NCBI RefSeq assembly: GCF_008329535.1 | Contig: NZ_NPKR01000014.1 | Span: 1 to 64,000 of the forward strand | Direction: 5' to 3' | From: Mycolicibacterium sp. P1-18 | Lineage (GTDB): Bacteria > Actinomycetota > Actinomycetes > Mycobacteriales > Mycobacteriaceae | DNA length: 64,000 nucleotides | In this document: in pieces, positions 15,555-23,316 of the stretch | How positions within the stretch are numbered: the first letter of the stretch is position 1 | Layout: each line of letters opens with the position of its first letter | Position numbers and translations under genes: made by a program | The notes under the pieces: model-generated | Databases searched by the model: none | The model's input: the letters and a program-made list of their open reading frames with translations, nothing else | Told to the model about the DNA's origin: nothing

Positions 15555-16751
15555 ATGAGCGTTCACACCTCCGTCGACGTGCAATCTGCCTCGACGCCCG
15601 AAGAATTGGTCGCACGGGCGGTCGCCTTGCAACCGCTGCTGCGCCAGCACGCCGGCTATGGAGACGTCCATCGTCGCCAGCCCGACGAGGTCGTCGAGGC
15701 GCTGACCGAGGCCGGACTCTTCGGCCTGCTGGTGCCCAGGCGGTTCGGTGGTCAGCAGGCGAGTCTGCGGACCCTGCTGGACGTCACCGAGGCGCTCGGC
15801 GAGGTCGACGGCTCGGCCGCCTGGGTCGTCAGCCTCGGCGCCGTGGCGGGCTGGCTGGTCGGGCTCGCCTCCGAACGGGCGCGGGAGGACGTCTTCGGCG
15901 AGGACCCCGACGCACGGATCGCCGGCAGCATCACTCCGACTCCCGCCCAGCGCGTCGACGGCGGAGTGCTCGTCACCGGCCGGTGGCCCTACGCCTCCGG
16001 TGCACCGCACGCCACGTGGGCGGCGGTGGGCGCGCTGGTCACCGACGACGCGGGTACGCCCGACGTGCTGCTGTGCCTGATTCCCATGGCGGAGGTCACC
16101 GTGGAGGACACCTGGCGCACCGTCGGCATGCGGGGCACGGGGTCACACCACCTGGCCGCCGAGAACGTCTTCGTTCCGGCGCACCGCACGATCCGCTTGT
16201 CCGACATCGCCGAGGGCGCGTCCTCCGGCGATGCCGATGACGCCGACGACCGGCCGCACACGGGGTCGGTGCTCTCGCTGTCGATTCTGTGTCCGCTACT
16301 GGGTCTGGGGCGGGCCGCGCTGGCCCTGGCCACCGAGAAGGCCGACGCCAAGCCGCTGCACCACACCGTCTACCACCGGCAGGCCGACTCGGTCGGCGTC
16401 CAGATCCAGCTGGCAAGGGCCGCCCTCGCGTTGGAGACCGCCCGACTGCACGCGGTGCACGTGGTCGACGAGCTCGACGCCGCGGCCGCTCGGGGCATCC
16501 GGCCCGATTATGCTGCGCGAGCCAAGATTCGGGCCCAGTGCGGCTACGCCATGACCCAGGCGCTGGAGGCGGTCAACGTCGCCGCCGACCTCTACGGCGC
16601 GGGCAGCTTCGCCGAGTCCAGCCCGATGCAGCAGGTGTGGCGCGACGCGAACGTCCTCGCCCGACACGCGGGGCAGAACGCCCACGTGGGGTACGAGGTG
16701 TTCGGCAAGGCGCTGCTGGGTCTGCCCGAGCGGATCAGTCCCACGGTCTGA
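15555..16751 (+). CDS. Acyl-CoA-dehydrogenase-fold flavin monooxygenase
   Basis: A 398-residue protein of the acyl-CoA dehydrogenase superfamily with the type-2 C-terminal domain seen in HsaA/HpaB-like and DszC-like oxygenases. Visible elements are GLFGLLVPRRFGG near residue 55, GSAAWVVSLGAVAGW near 90, the beta-domain GMRGTGSHHLAAENVFVP near 195 and the C-terminal helix with YGAGSFAESSPMQQVWRDAN. These enzymes take reduced flavin from a partner and hydroxylate aromatic substrates. No reductase is adjacent. Substrate unknown. Confidence 0.8.
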   Translation: MSVHTSVDVQSASTPEELVARAVALQPLLRQHAGYGDVHRRQPDEVVEALTEAGLFGLLVPRRFGGQQASLRTLLDVTEALGEVDGSAAWVVSLGAVAGWLVGLASERAREDVFGEDPDARIAGSITPTPAQRVDGGVLVTGRWPYASGAPHATWAAVGALVTDDAGTPDVLLCLIPMAEVTVEDTWRTVGMRGTGSHHLAAENVFVPAHRTIRLSDIAEGASSGDADDADDRPHTGSVLSLSILCPLLGLGRAALALATEKADAKPLHHTVYHRQADSVGVQIQLARAALALETARLHAVHVVDELDAAAARGIRPDYAARAKIRAQCGYAMTQALEAVNVAADLYGAGSFAESSPMQQVWRDANVLARHAGQNAHVGYEVFGKALLGLPERISPTV

Positions 16752-16779
16752 CGTAGCGCGGCGACGAAGAAGCGCATCC

Positions 16780-17208
16780 CTACGGCGTGCGCTTCTTCAG
16801 TCGTCGTCTGAGGCTGGCGCTCTTGACCATTCGCAGGAAGAGGTTGGTCGAGGTGAACATCGGGATCACGCCCAGGAAGGTGCGCTCCGACGGGGTGGCG
16901 CCGTGCAGGTGCTCGAGGCTGCCGAAGACGTAGAAGCACCCGATGCTGAAGATGGTCGCCGGGATGCAGAGCGCCAGCAACGACCCGCGGTCGGACGTCG
17001 CCCGCGTTGCGAGGGCCACCTCCTCGTCCGACATCGGCTCGCGCTTGCGCAGCTTCGCCAAAACCGCTGGGGTGCCGCCGATGTGCTCGCTCAGCGGCAG
17101 CGTCGGTCGACGCACCAGGCGCGCGACGCCGACCGACGCGAGGACGGCGAACACCACGATGGCCACGAAGGCGATCGTCGCGAGGAGGGCCCACGGCGCC
17201 GAACTCAT
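16780..17208 (-). CDS. Membrane protein coupled to mmpL
   Basis: A 142-residue protein with a first membrane segment at residues 5-30 (LLATIAFVAIVVFAVLASVG) and a second near residue 80 (LCIPATIFSIGCFYVFG). A conserved-looking cytosolic middle part contains KLRKREPMSDEEVALATRA. Its ATG overlaps the mmpL stop (ATGA), so it is the third member of the mmpS-mmpL unit. Function unknown; an accessory role in the MmpL transporter is the obvious hypothesis. Confidence 0.72.
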   Translation of the reverse strand: MSSAPWALLATIAFVAIVVFAVLASVGVARLVRRPTLPLSEHIGGTPAVLAKLRKREPMSDEEVALATRATSDRGSLLALCIPATIFSIGCFYVFGSLEHLHGATPSERTFLGVIPMFTSTNLFLRMVKSASLRRRLKKRTP

Positions 17209-20039
17209 TGCTTCACCCCGAAGTCGGACGCCTGCCGCAGCGGACGCGAGCGCACCAGCGTCGGCCACCAGAACCACGGTCCGAACAGACGCAGCAGGCA
17301 CGGCACGATGAACGAGCGCACGATCAACGTGTCGAGGAGCAGGCCGATGCACACCGTCGTGCCGACCTGGCCGATGGTCCGCAAATCGCTGGTCAGCATC
17401 GCCAGCATGGTGAACGCGAACACCAGGCCCGCCGACGTGACCACCCCGCCGGTGCTGCCGAGCGCGCGGATGAGGCCGGTGTGCAGCCCGGCCCCCAGCT
17501 CTTCCTTGACGCGCGCGATCAGCAGCAGGTTGTAGTCCGACCCCACCGCCACCAGGATGATGAAGGTGATCGGCAGCACCAGCCAGTGCAGGTGCAGGCC
17601 GATGAGATGCTGCCAGACCAGCACGGAGAGGCCGAAGGCGCCGGCGAACGAGAACGCGACGGTACCGGGAATGACCAAGGCCGCCATCAGGCTTCGCGTC
17701 AGGAACAGCATGATGAGGAAGATCAGGATGAACGCGGCGATCGCCACGATGAGCAGATCCGATGCCGCATAGGTCTTGATGTCCAGGTTGTTGGATCCCG
17801 CGCCGCCGATGTAGATCTTCGACCCGGCGAGCGAGGTTTCCTTGAGCGCGATCTGGATGGCTTCGGGGAACTTCTCGACGTGTTCGACGCCTTCGGGCCC
17901 CATCGCGTTGCCCTCGTGGGTGACGATGAAGCGGGCGGCCTTGCCGTCCGGCGACATCATCAGCTGCATGCCGGCCTTGACGTCGTCGTTGTCGAAGGCC
18001 TCGCGCGGCATGTAGAAGAACGAGTCGCTGCGGGAGGCGTCGAAGTCGTTGCCCACGTTGATCAGATCGTCGAAGGTCTGGCCCGTCTGCGTGGACTGCA
18101 GATGCGCCGGCCCATAGGACTTCACGATGACGGCCTGCAGCATCTGCGTCTGGTCGCGCTGAATCTTCAACTGCGCCACCAATTGCGGCATCAGGGCGTC
18201 GACGGCCTGAAAGTCGGTGACCGCGTTGCCGATCTGTTCTCGGAGACTGTCGATGCCGTCCAAGCCGTCGAACAGCGACCTGAACGCGTAGCAGAGCGGG
18301 ATGTCGTAACAGTGTGGCTCGTAGTAGAAGTAGCTCTTCAGCGGCCGGAAGGTGTCGTCGAGGTTGGAGATGTCGGCGTTGATCTCCTCGGTGACGGCCT
18401 GCAGGTTCTCGAAGGTGAGAACCGTGGCGTGCAGGTCGTCGGCCAGCTTCTGGTTGAGGTCGATCGTCTTGCTCAGCGTCGCGACGGTGTCGGCCTGAAT
18501 CCGCGCCTGTTCCTCGGTGTCGGCGTTGGACTGCTGGTTGAAGGGCAGCTGTTGCCCGCTGGCGCCACCCTGGGTGGTGAACAGATAGGGCAGCGTCGCC
18601 CGGTCCAGCGGCCGGCCCAGGGGGCGGGTGATGCTCTGCACCATGGCGACGCCGGGCACGCGGATGAGGGCGCCGGCCACCCGGTCCAGCGAGATGAAGT
18701 CCGCCGAGTTGCGCATGTCGTGATCCGACTCGACCATCAGCATCTCGCTGAACAGCTTGCTCTGGGGGAAGTGCCGGTCCGAGGCGGCGAAACCCTGGTT
18801 CGCGGATGCATCGGTCGGCTGGTATTGCCGGTCGTCGTAGCTGACCCGGTAGGTCGGCACGAACAGTGCTCCGATCATCACGACGGCGCAACTGGCCGCG
18901 AGGATGGGTACCGGCCACCGCACCACGCTGGCCGCGATGCGCCGGTAGAAGTGCCCGCGCACCAACCGCTTCGGGTCGAAGAGCCCGAACAGGCTGCCCA
19001 CCGTCAGGATCGCCGGGCCGAGCGTCAACGCTGCCGAGATGGTCACGAGCATGGCGATGGCGACGGCCGGGCCCATGGTGTGGAAGTAGTCGAGACGGGC
19101 GAAGCTCAGGCAGAACCCGGCGCCGGCGATGGTGAGACCCGAGCCGATGATGATGGGCGTGACGCTGCGGTAGGCGGTGAAGTAGGCCTCCTCCCGGGTC
19201 TCGCCGAGTTGGCGTGCCTCCTGATAACGGCCCATCAGGAAGATGCCGTAGTCGGTTCCGGCGCCGAGAGTCAGGGCGACCACGATGTTCACCGCGAACG
19301 ACGACAGTGGGATGAGCCCGAAGTGACCCAGGGTGGAGACGACGCCCTTGGCGATCAGCATCTCGAAGAGCACCGTCGCCAGCGGCATCAGCACCGTGGT
19401 GGGGGAGCGGTAGACCAGCAGCAGCATCGCGATGATCAGGAAGATCGTCACGATGGTGATGTCGTTGAGGCTCGAGTTTGCGATGGTCAGCGTGTCCGAG
19501 GCCAGCGGGGCCGCACCGCTGACGTAGGCCTTGAGGCCGGGTGGCGGTGTGTCGTGGGCGATGACGGCGCGGACGGCGTCGACGGACTGGTTGGCCTGGA
19601 TCTGGCCGATGTCACCGGCCAGCCGGAGCAACACGAACGTGGACTTGCCGTCGACGCTCTGCGCGCCGGCGGCCGAGAACGGCTTGCCCCACAGGTCCAT
19701 GACGTACTGCACGTGCTGCGGGTCGCTCTTCAACCGCTGCATCAGGTCGTCGTAGTACCGATGGTCGTCGCCGTTGAGCGGGTGGTCCGCCTCCAGCACG
19801 ACCATGGTCAAGCTGGTCGAGGTGGACTCCTGGAACTTCTCGCCGATGTGCAGCATCGCCGCCTGCGACGGCGCATAGGTCGGAATCATCGGGCCGGCGA
19901 GTTCCGCCGCGACGTCCTCGACCTTCGGGATGAAGGTGTTCGTCGTGACGGCGACCAAACCCCAGAACACGATGATCGGGATGGCAAGGAGCCGAACGAC
20001 TCTCGGGAAGAAGGGGCGCTTCGCCCGGTGCGCGCTCAC
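17205..20039 (-). CDS. MmpL family RND transporter
   Basis: A 944-residue RND transporter of the MmpL family. The two transmembrane halves carry the proton-relay motifs GAGTDYGIFLMGRYQEAR (first half) and GSDYNLLLIARVKEE (second half), each followed by membrane helices. The two large periplasmic loops lie near residues 60-190 and 420-730. MmpL proteins export lipids, siderophores or drugs, with MmpS as partner. The start is taken as GTG 20039, which overlaps the mmpS stop (GTGA), in keeping with the ATGA at the other end. It most resembles the MmpL4/5-like group with a small MmpS. The cargo cannot be read from sequence. Confidence 0.92.
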   Translation of the reverse strand: MSAHRAKRPFFPRVVRLLAIPIIVFWGLVAVTTNTFIPKVEDVAAELAGPMIPTYAPSQAAMLHIGEKFQESTSTSLTMVVLEADHPLNGDDHRYYDDLMQRLKSDPQHVQYVMDLWGKPFSAAGAQSVDGKSTFVLLRLAGDIGQIQANQSVDAVRAVIAHDTPPPGLKAYVSGAAPLASDTLTIANSSLNDITIVTIFLIIAMLLLVYRSPTTVLMPLATVLFEMLIAKGVVSTLGHFGLIPLSSFAVNIVVALTLGAGTDYGIFLMGRYQEARQLGETREEAYFTAYRSVTPIIIGSGLTIAGAGFCLSFARLDYFHTMGPAVAIAMLVTISAALTLGPAILTVGSLFGLFDPKRLVRGHFYRRIAASVVRWPVPILAASCAVVMIGALFVPTYRVSYDDRQYQPTDASANQGFAASDRHFPQSKLFSEMLMVESDHDMRNSADFISLDRVAGALIRVPGVAMVQSITRPLGRPLDRATLPYLFTTQGGASGQQLPFNQQSNADTEEQARIQADTVATLSKTIDLNQKLADDLHATVLTFENLQAVTEEINADISNLDDTFRPLKSYFYYEPHCYDIPLCYAFRSLFDGLDGIDSLREQIGNAVTDFQAVDALMPQLVAQLKIQRDQTQMLQAVIVKSYGPAHLQSTQTGQTFDDLINVGNDFDASRSDSFFYMPREAFDNDDVKAGMQLMMSPDGKAARFIVTHEGNAMGPEGVEHVEKFPEAIQIALKETSLAGSKIYIGGAGSNNLDIKTYAASDLLIVAIAAFILIFLIMLFLTRSLMAALVIPGTVAFSFAGAFGLSVLVWQHLIGLHLHWLVLPITFIILVAVGSDYNLLLIARVKEELGAGLHTGLIRALGSTGGVVTSAGLVFAFTMLAMLTSDLRTIGQVGTTVCIGLLLDTLIVRSFIVPCLLRLFGPWFWWPTLVRSRPLRQASDFGVKQ

Positions 20040-20479
20040 GCCGACTTCACCCGGCACGTGACGTCGGCGTCCTGACGGGTTGCCGACTGCTCGTCGCGTA
20101 CGACGCCGTTGACCAGCATCCGGCAGTGCACGTCACCGCCCTTCACCTGAGCGGAGATGCTGCCCGAGACGACGGTCAGCGTGGTGGTCTCGGTGTGCGA
20201 CCACGGCAGCGAGTCGAGGTTCACCGTGTGTGGATGTCCGTCGAGGTCGATGTAGGAGAGCATGCCGCCGCTGCCGAGCGAGCCGTCCAGTTCGTAGGTG
20301 AGCTGCTTCGGCACGAATTCGGGCGGTGCCTGCGGGCCGTTGACGGCGATCACCGGCCCGGGTGCCGACGCTTGGTGCACCTTCCACATGCCGAGGCCAC
20401 CCACGGTCACAGCGACGACGGCGACCAGCGGCAGCCAGGCCTTCGCCAGCACGGTCCTGGCCGTCGATCGTTGGCTCAT
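20036..20479 (-). CDS. MmpS family transport accessory protein
   Basis: A 147-residue MmpS protein with one N-terminal membrane anchor (AWLPLVAVVAVTVGGLGMW, residues 14-32) and a periplasmic beta domain. Typical features are LTYELDGSLGSGGMLSYIDL near residue 60 and the C-terminal pair of cysteines in VHCRMLVNG and VTCRVKSA. It acts with MmpL in export. Coupling to mmpL by GTGA overlap and a divergent marR indicate drug- or lipid-responsive control. Confidence 0.92.
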   Translation of the reverse strand: MSQRSTARTVLAKAWLPLVAVVAVTVGGLGMWKVHQASAPGPVIAVNGPQAPPEFVPKQLTYELDGSLGSGGMLSYIDLDGHPHTVNLDSLPWSHTETTTLTVVSGSISAQVKGGDVHCRMLVNGVVRDEQSATRQDADVTCRVKSA

Positions 20480-20510
20480 GCGTTCATCCCTTGGCCCAAT
20501 GGCACCGACG

Positions 20511-20540
20511 ATTTATATCCCATGAACGATCAATTGTTCA
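20511..20540 (-). promoter_or_regulatory. mmpS promoter with MarR-type operator candidates
   Basis: On the minus strand TTGAAC, 18 nt, TATAAA make a promoter for mmpS. ATTTATATC (20511-20519) recurs inverted at the marR start. TGAACGATCAATTGTTCA (20523-20540) is an 18-bp imperfect palindrome. Both are plausible binding sites for the divergent MarR protein. Confidence 0.5.
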
Positions 20541-20662
20541 ATCCGAACGCCGTGGCTCACAGCACCCGTACGGGAATCAATGTCACTGGTGAGGATGCTC
20601 CCGCGCGGTGGAATAAACCCGGCTCCCCGCGCGTTGCCAGGTCTCTTTTGCATCAGGTGGGT

Positions 20663-20671
20663 GATATAAAT
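20663..20671 (+). promoter_or_regulatory. marR -10 box overlapping operator half-site
   Basis: GATATAAAT contains the -10 TATAAA (20665-20670), which lies 6 nt before ATG 20677 and predicts a leaderless marR message. It is the inverse of ATTTATATC at the mmpS promoter, so one regulator could control both directions. Confidence 0.5.
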
Positions 20672-20676
20672 TGACC

Positions 20677-21150
20677 ATGGAGCAACCCGGTGGGGTCGAC
20701 GTCATCTCCGAAATGGTCGAGATGGGGGCGGACACGATGTGGCGGTACCTGGCCGACCGCGGCGAGCTGAGCGCCAGCGCGACCCTCACGCTGAACCGGC
20801 TGAACCGCGAGGGGCCGATGCGGCTGACGGCGCTCGCCGAGGCGGAGGGGGCCAGCCAGTCGGCCATGACGCAGCTGGTGCAACGCTTGGAGCGCCAGGG
20901 ATTGGTGGAGCGGCGCAGTGACCCCGAAGACGGTCGGGCGTCGTTGGTGGCGCTCGGCGAGGCGGGCCGGCGGCTGTGGGACGTCCGGGCAGACCAGCGC
21001 CGAGAGCGCATCGCCGAGATGCTGACCGATGTCTCCACCGACGACCGGGTCGCGCTGTGGCTGGCCGCGCAGGTGGTGGTGCGCGTGCTCGGTCAGATGC
21101 GGGAGTCCGTCGGATTGCAGACCGTCGCCGGCGGCGCGGTCACGGCCTGA
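20677..21150 (+). CDS. MarR family regulator divergent from mmpS-mmpL
   Basis: A 157-residue MarR protein. The winged helix spans about residues 45-95: AEAEGASQSAMTQLVQRLER is the recognition segment and RRSDPEDGRASLVAL the wing with the conserved D-x-R. The divergent arrangement and operator-like repeats in the shared 197-bp gap suggest it represses mmpS-mmpL and itself. It is functionally reminiscent of Rv0678/mmpS5-mmpL5 but does not resemble Rv0678 in sequence. A close paralogue is encoded at 41425. The stop overlaps the convergent gene by 11 bp. Confidence 0.85.
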   Translation: MEQPGGVDVISEMVEMGADTMWRYLADRGELSASATLTLNRLNREGPMRLTALAEAEGASQSAMTQLVQRLERQGLVERRSDPEDGRASLVALGEAGRRLWDVRADQRRERIAEMLTDVSTDDRVALWLAAQVVVRVLGQMRESVGLQTVAGGAVTA

Positions 21151-21910
21151 CCCAGGGCCGTTCGTTGTCGTCGCGGCGCGCGGCCTCGGCGGCCCGGCTC
21201 TTCGTCCACGAATCTTCGAAGCGTTCCCCGGAGCGGACGCCGGGAACTCGATTCATGGTGCGGCTCAACCACGGCGGGGCGTCCCGCGGTTCCCACTGCG
21301 GCAGCGCGAGGCTCACGGCGGCGAGGGTCTTGAGGACGACGAAGACGCCGAACAAGGCGTCGGCGGCATCGGTCAGCGCGAGTCCGATCAGTCCGAAGAT
21401 CAGCGTCAAGTGGACGACGACCACTCGGCTCAGGCCCCGATGGGCGAACTGCTCGAGCCGCCAGAACGACCACCGCCGCAACGTGAGCAGGTCCACCGCG
21501 AAGTCCACGGTGAGAAACGCGAGCACGATGAGGCAACCGAAACCCGCGGTGCGCCAGTCGACCTGGGCCAGGCGACGATCGGCGTCCTTGGTCAGCAGGA
21601 ACAGGATGGCCCCGAGGAACACCGCATGGGCGGCGCAGAAACCGAAACTGGTCACCGCGAAGCCCGCGAGGAAGGACGACCGCTGCGTGCCGCGCCGGCT
21701 GGTTCCACCGGCCCGGTACCCGAAGTGGCCCCGCCGGGGCGTCATGCGACGGTGCAGCAGGATGCGCGCGCAGATGAACGCCGACGCGGCCACCGTCTCG
21801 AACCAGTAGACGACGAGCGTGGTGCCGCCCGCCCAGCCGCCGGCGAACCAACCGACGACCGGGACGGCGACGACCGCCAGCAGGATCAGCGGCGAGACGA
21901 GGCGAGTCAC
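21140..21910 (-). CDS. Polytopic membrane protein (DUF6498-like)
   Basis: A 256-residue membrane protein with about six hydrophobic segments, among them LILLAVVAVPVVGWFAGG at the N-terminus, VTSFGFCAAHAVFLGAILFL and VVVHLTLIFGLIGLALT. A conserved FGFCAAHAVF and YWFETVAA resemble the DUF6498 group. The C-terminal tail is polar. GTG 21910 is 7 bp downstream of the DAHP synthase stop, so it may be co-transcribed. Function unknown. Confidence 0.65.
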   Translation of the reverse strand: MTRLVSPLILLAVVAVPVVGWFAGGWAGGTTLVVYWFETVAASAFICARILLHRRMTPRRGHFGYRAGGTSRRGTQRSSFLAGFAVTSFGFCAAHAVFLGAILFLLTKDADRRLAQVDWRTAGFGCLIVLAFLTVDFAVDLLTLRRWSFWRLEQFAHRGLSRVVVVHLTLIFGLIGLALTDAADALFGVFVVLKTLAAVSLALPQWEPRDAPPWLSRTMNRVPGVRSGERFEDSWTKSRAAEAARRDDNERPWVRP

Positions 21911-21917
21911 ATTGCGG

Positions 21918-22982
21918 CTAGTGGGCTTTGGCGGCGTGCAGACGTGCCAGGATTCCGGCGGTGGTGGTGAAGTCCATGCACGCGTCGGTGACGGACTGGC
22001 CGTAGACGAGGTCTCCGGTGACGGGCTGAGCGCCGGCCACCAGGAAGCTCTCCAGCATCAACCCGCTGATGCCGCGTTCGCCGGCGGCGATGCGGGCGGC
22101 GATCTCGTCGGCGACCTCGGCCTGGCGCACGTGATCCTTGCCCGAGTTGGCGTGCGAGCAGTCGACCATCACGTTGTCCGGCAGCCCCGCCGCGACCAGG
22201 CCCTCGATCGCCGAGGCGACCGAGCGCGCATCGTGGTTGGGGCCCGACGATCCACCGCGCAGGATCAGATGGCAGTCGGGATTGCCCGCGGTCTCGACGA
22301 TGGCACCGCGCCCGAGGTCGTCGATACCGAAGAAGACGTGCTGCGCCGCAGCGGCTCTCACGCCGTCGACGGCCGGCTGAACGTTGCCGTCGGTGCCGTT
22401 CTTGAACCCGACCGGCATCGACAGCCCGGAGGCCAGCTGACGATGGATCTGGGATTCGGTCGTCCTGGCCCCGATGGCGCCCCAGGACACGGTGTCGGCG
22501 ATGTAGTGCGGGCTGGTGGGCTCGAGGAATTCGCACCCCACCGCCAACCCGATCGCGCCGATGTCGAGCAGTAGCGCCCGCGCGGTGCGTAGCCCCCGCT
22601 CGACGTCGTAGGTGCCGTCCATGCCGGGGTCGTTGATGAGCCCCTTCCAGCCGACGGTGGTGCGGGGCTTCTCGAAGTAGACCCGCATGACGATCTTGAG
22701 GCGGTCGGCGTAGGCGTCGGCCAACGGCTTCAGTCGGCGTGCGTAGTCCAGCGCCGCGACCGGGTCGTGGACCGAGCAGGGACCCACGACGACGAGCAGT
22801 CGGTCGTCGCGGCCGGCGAGGATCTCGGTGATCTCGTCGCGGTGGCGTCGTACCGCCGCGGCGCCGTCGGAACCGAGGGGGAGCTCGGCCAGGAGCTGCT
22901 CGGGTGGCGGCACGGGCCGGAAGGAGACGATGCGTCGGTCGGAGGTCGGTTCGACGTCTGCGATGGTGCTGGTGATGGTCAC
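21918..22982 (-). CDS. aroG: Class I 3-deoxy-7-phosphoheptulonate synthase
   Basis: A 354-residue class I (AroFGH-type) DAHP synthase, first enzyme of the shikimate pathway, condensing phosphoenolpyruvate and erythrose 4-phosphate. Recognisable motifs are VVVGPCSVHDP (residue 65), RVYFEKPRTTVGWKG near 100, the substrate loop GARTTESQIHRQLASGLS near 170, and the metal ligands in GGSSGPNH, DCSHANSGKD and DFTTTAGILA. Mycobacteria usually rely on a class II enzyme, so this is an additional one. GTG 22982 has AGGAAG about 11 nt upstream. A leader with an attenuator precedes it, indicating control by aromatic amino acid supply. Confidence 0.92.
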   Translation of the reverse strand: MTITSTIADVEPTSDRRIVSFRPVPPPEQLLAELPLGSDGAAAVRRHRDEITEILAGRDDRLLVVVGPCSVHDPVAALDYARRLKPLADAYADRLKIVMRVYFEKPRTTVGWKGLINDPGMDGTYDVERGLRTARALLLDIGAIGLAVGCEFLEPTSPHYIADTVSWGAIGARTTESQIHRQLASGLSMPVGFKNGTDGNVQPAVDGVRAAAAQHVFFGIDDLGRGAIVETAGNPDCHLILRGGSSGPNHDARSVASAIEGLVAAGLPDNVMVDCSHANSGKDHVRQAEVADEIAARIAAGERGISGLMLESFLVAGAQPVTGDLVYGQSVTDACMDFTTTAGILARLHAAKAH

Positions 22983-23040
22983 GATGTGTGCGGGCTTCCT
23001 GTGAGTGGTTTCCCAGGGCTCACCCGTCGACGTTCCGGAG

Positions 23041-23159
23041 CCCTGAAATGACGAAAGCAGCGACCTCGTGGTCACTGCTGGGCTCCGGGTGGCGTATCGC
23101 GCGTCGAGTTACAGCGCCTTATCGCAGGCTCCACCCGGAGCCGAGATAAAGCGCCAATA
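23041..23159 (-). promoter_or_regulatory. Ribosome-mediated attenuator of the DAHP synthase gene
   Basis: On the minus strand, three alternative pairings follow Tyr-Trp-Arg-Phe codons (23159-23148). The first is an extended hairpin, GCGCTTTATC with GATAAGGCGC enclosing GGCTCC/GGAGCC (23153-23114). The second is a competing 12-bp pairing of GGCTCCGGGTGG (23142-23131) with CCACCCGGAGCC (23092-23081). The third is a terminator-like hairpin, AGCAGTGACC-acga-GGTCGCTGCT (23079-23056), followed by TTTCGTCATTT. A further CAGGGCT/AGCCCTG pair lies just downstream. The order matches classical attenuation: stalled ribosome, antiterminator formed; no stalling, terminator formed. Confidence 0.75.
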
Positions 23160-23180
23160 GCTGCGCGTGCCGATGTTCAC
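23109..23180 (-). CDS. Aromatic leader peptide (Tyr-Trp-Arg-Phe)
   Basis: A 23-codon frame read from GTG 23180 to TAA 23109: it begins MNIGTRSYWRF and ends ACDKAL. TATGGT (23193-23188) lies 7 nt upstream, as in leaderless mycobacterial messages. An in-frame ATG at 23192 would add four residues. The clustered TAT-TGG-CGC-TTT codons let the ribosome sense all three aromatic amino acids. The stop codon falls inside the first hairpin, as expected for a sensing leader of DAHP synthase. Confidence 0.75.
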   Translation of the reverse strand: MNIGTRSYWRFISAPGGACDKAL

Positions 23181-23316
23181 GTCGGTCACCATACCGCGTC
23201 ATCCGCCCGGCCGCCGATACCGGTCCGTCGGACGGTCGCGACGCGGATGGTTTCCGCGGGCCGGCCGTTGGGAATTGCCGTTCGGCGAGAGCGCGTCGAT
23301 TCCCGAGGAGGCGACC

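Noticed and set aside
17007..20075. A 1022-codon open frame on the plus strand opposite mmpL
   Set aside because: It mirrors the mmpL frame exactly, has Arg/Gly/Asp-rich composition with no domain, and mmpL on the other strand is clear.
20677..21150. Orthologue of Rv0678
   Set aside because: The layout is similar, but the protein has a normal MarR winged helix and does not resemble the Rv0678 sequence.
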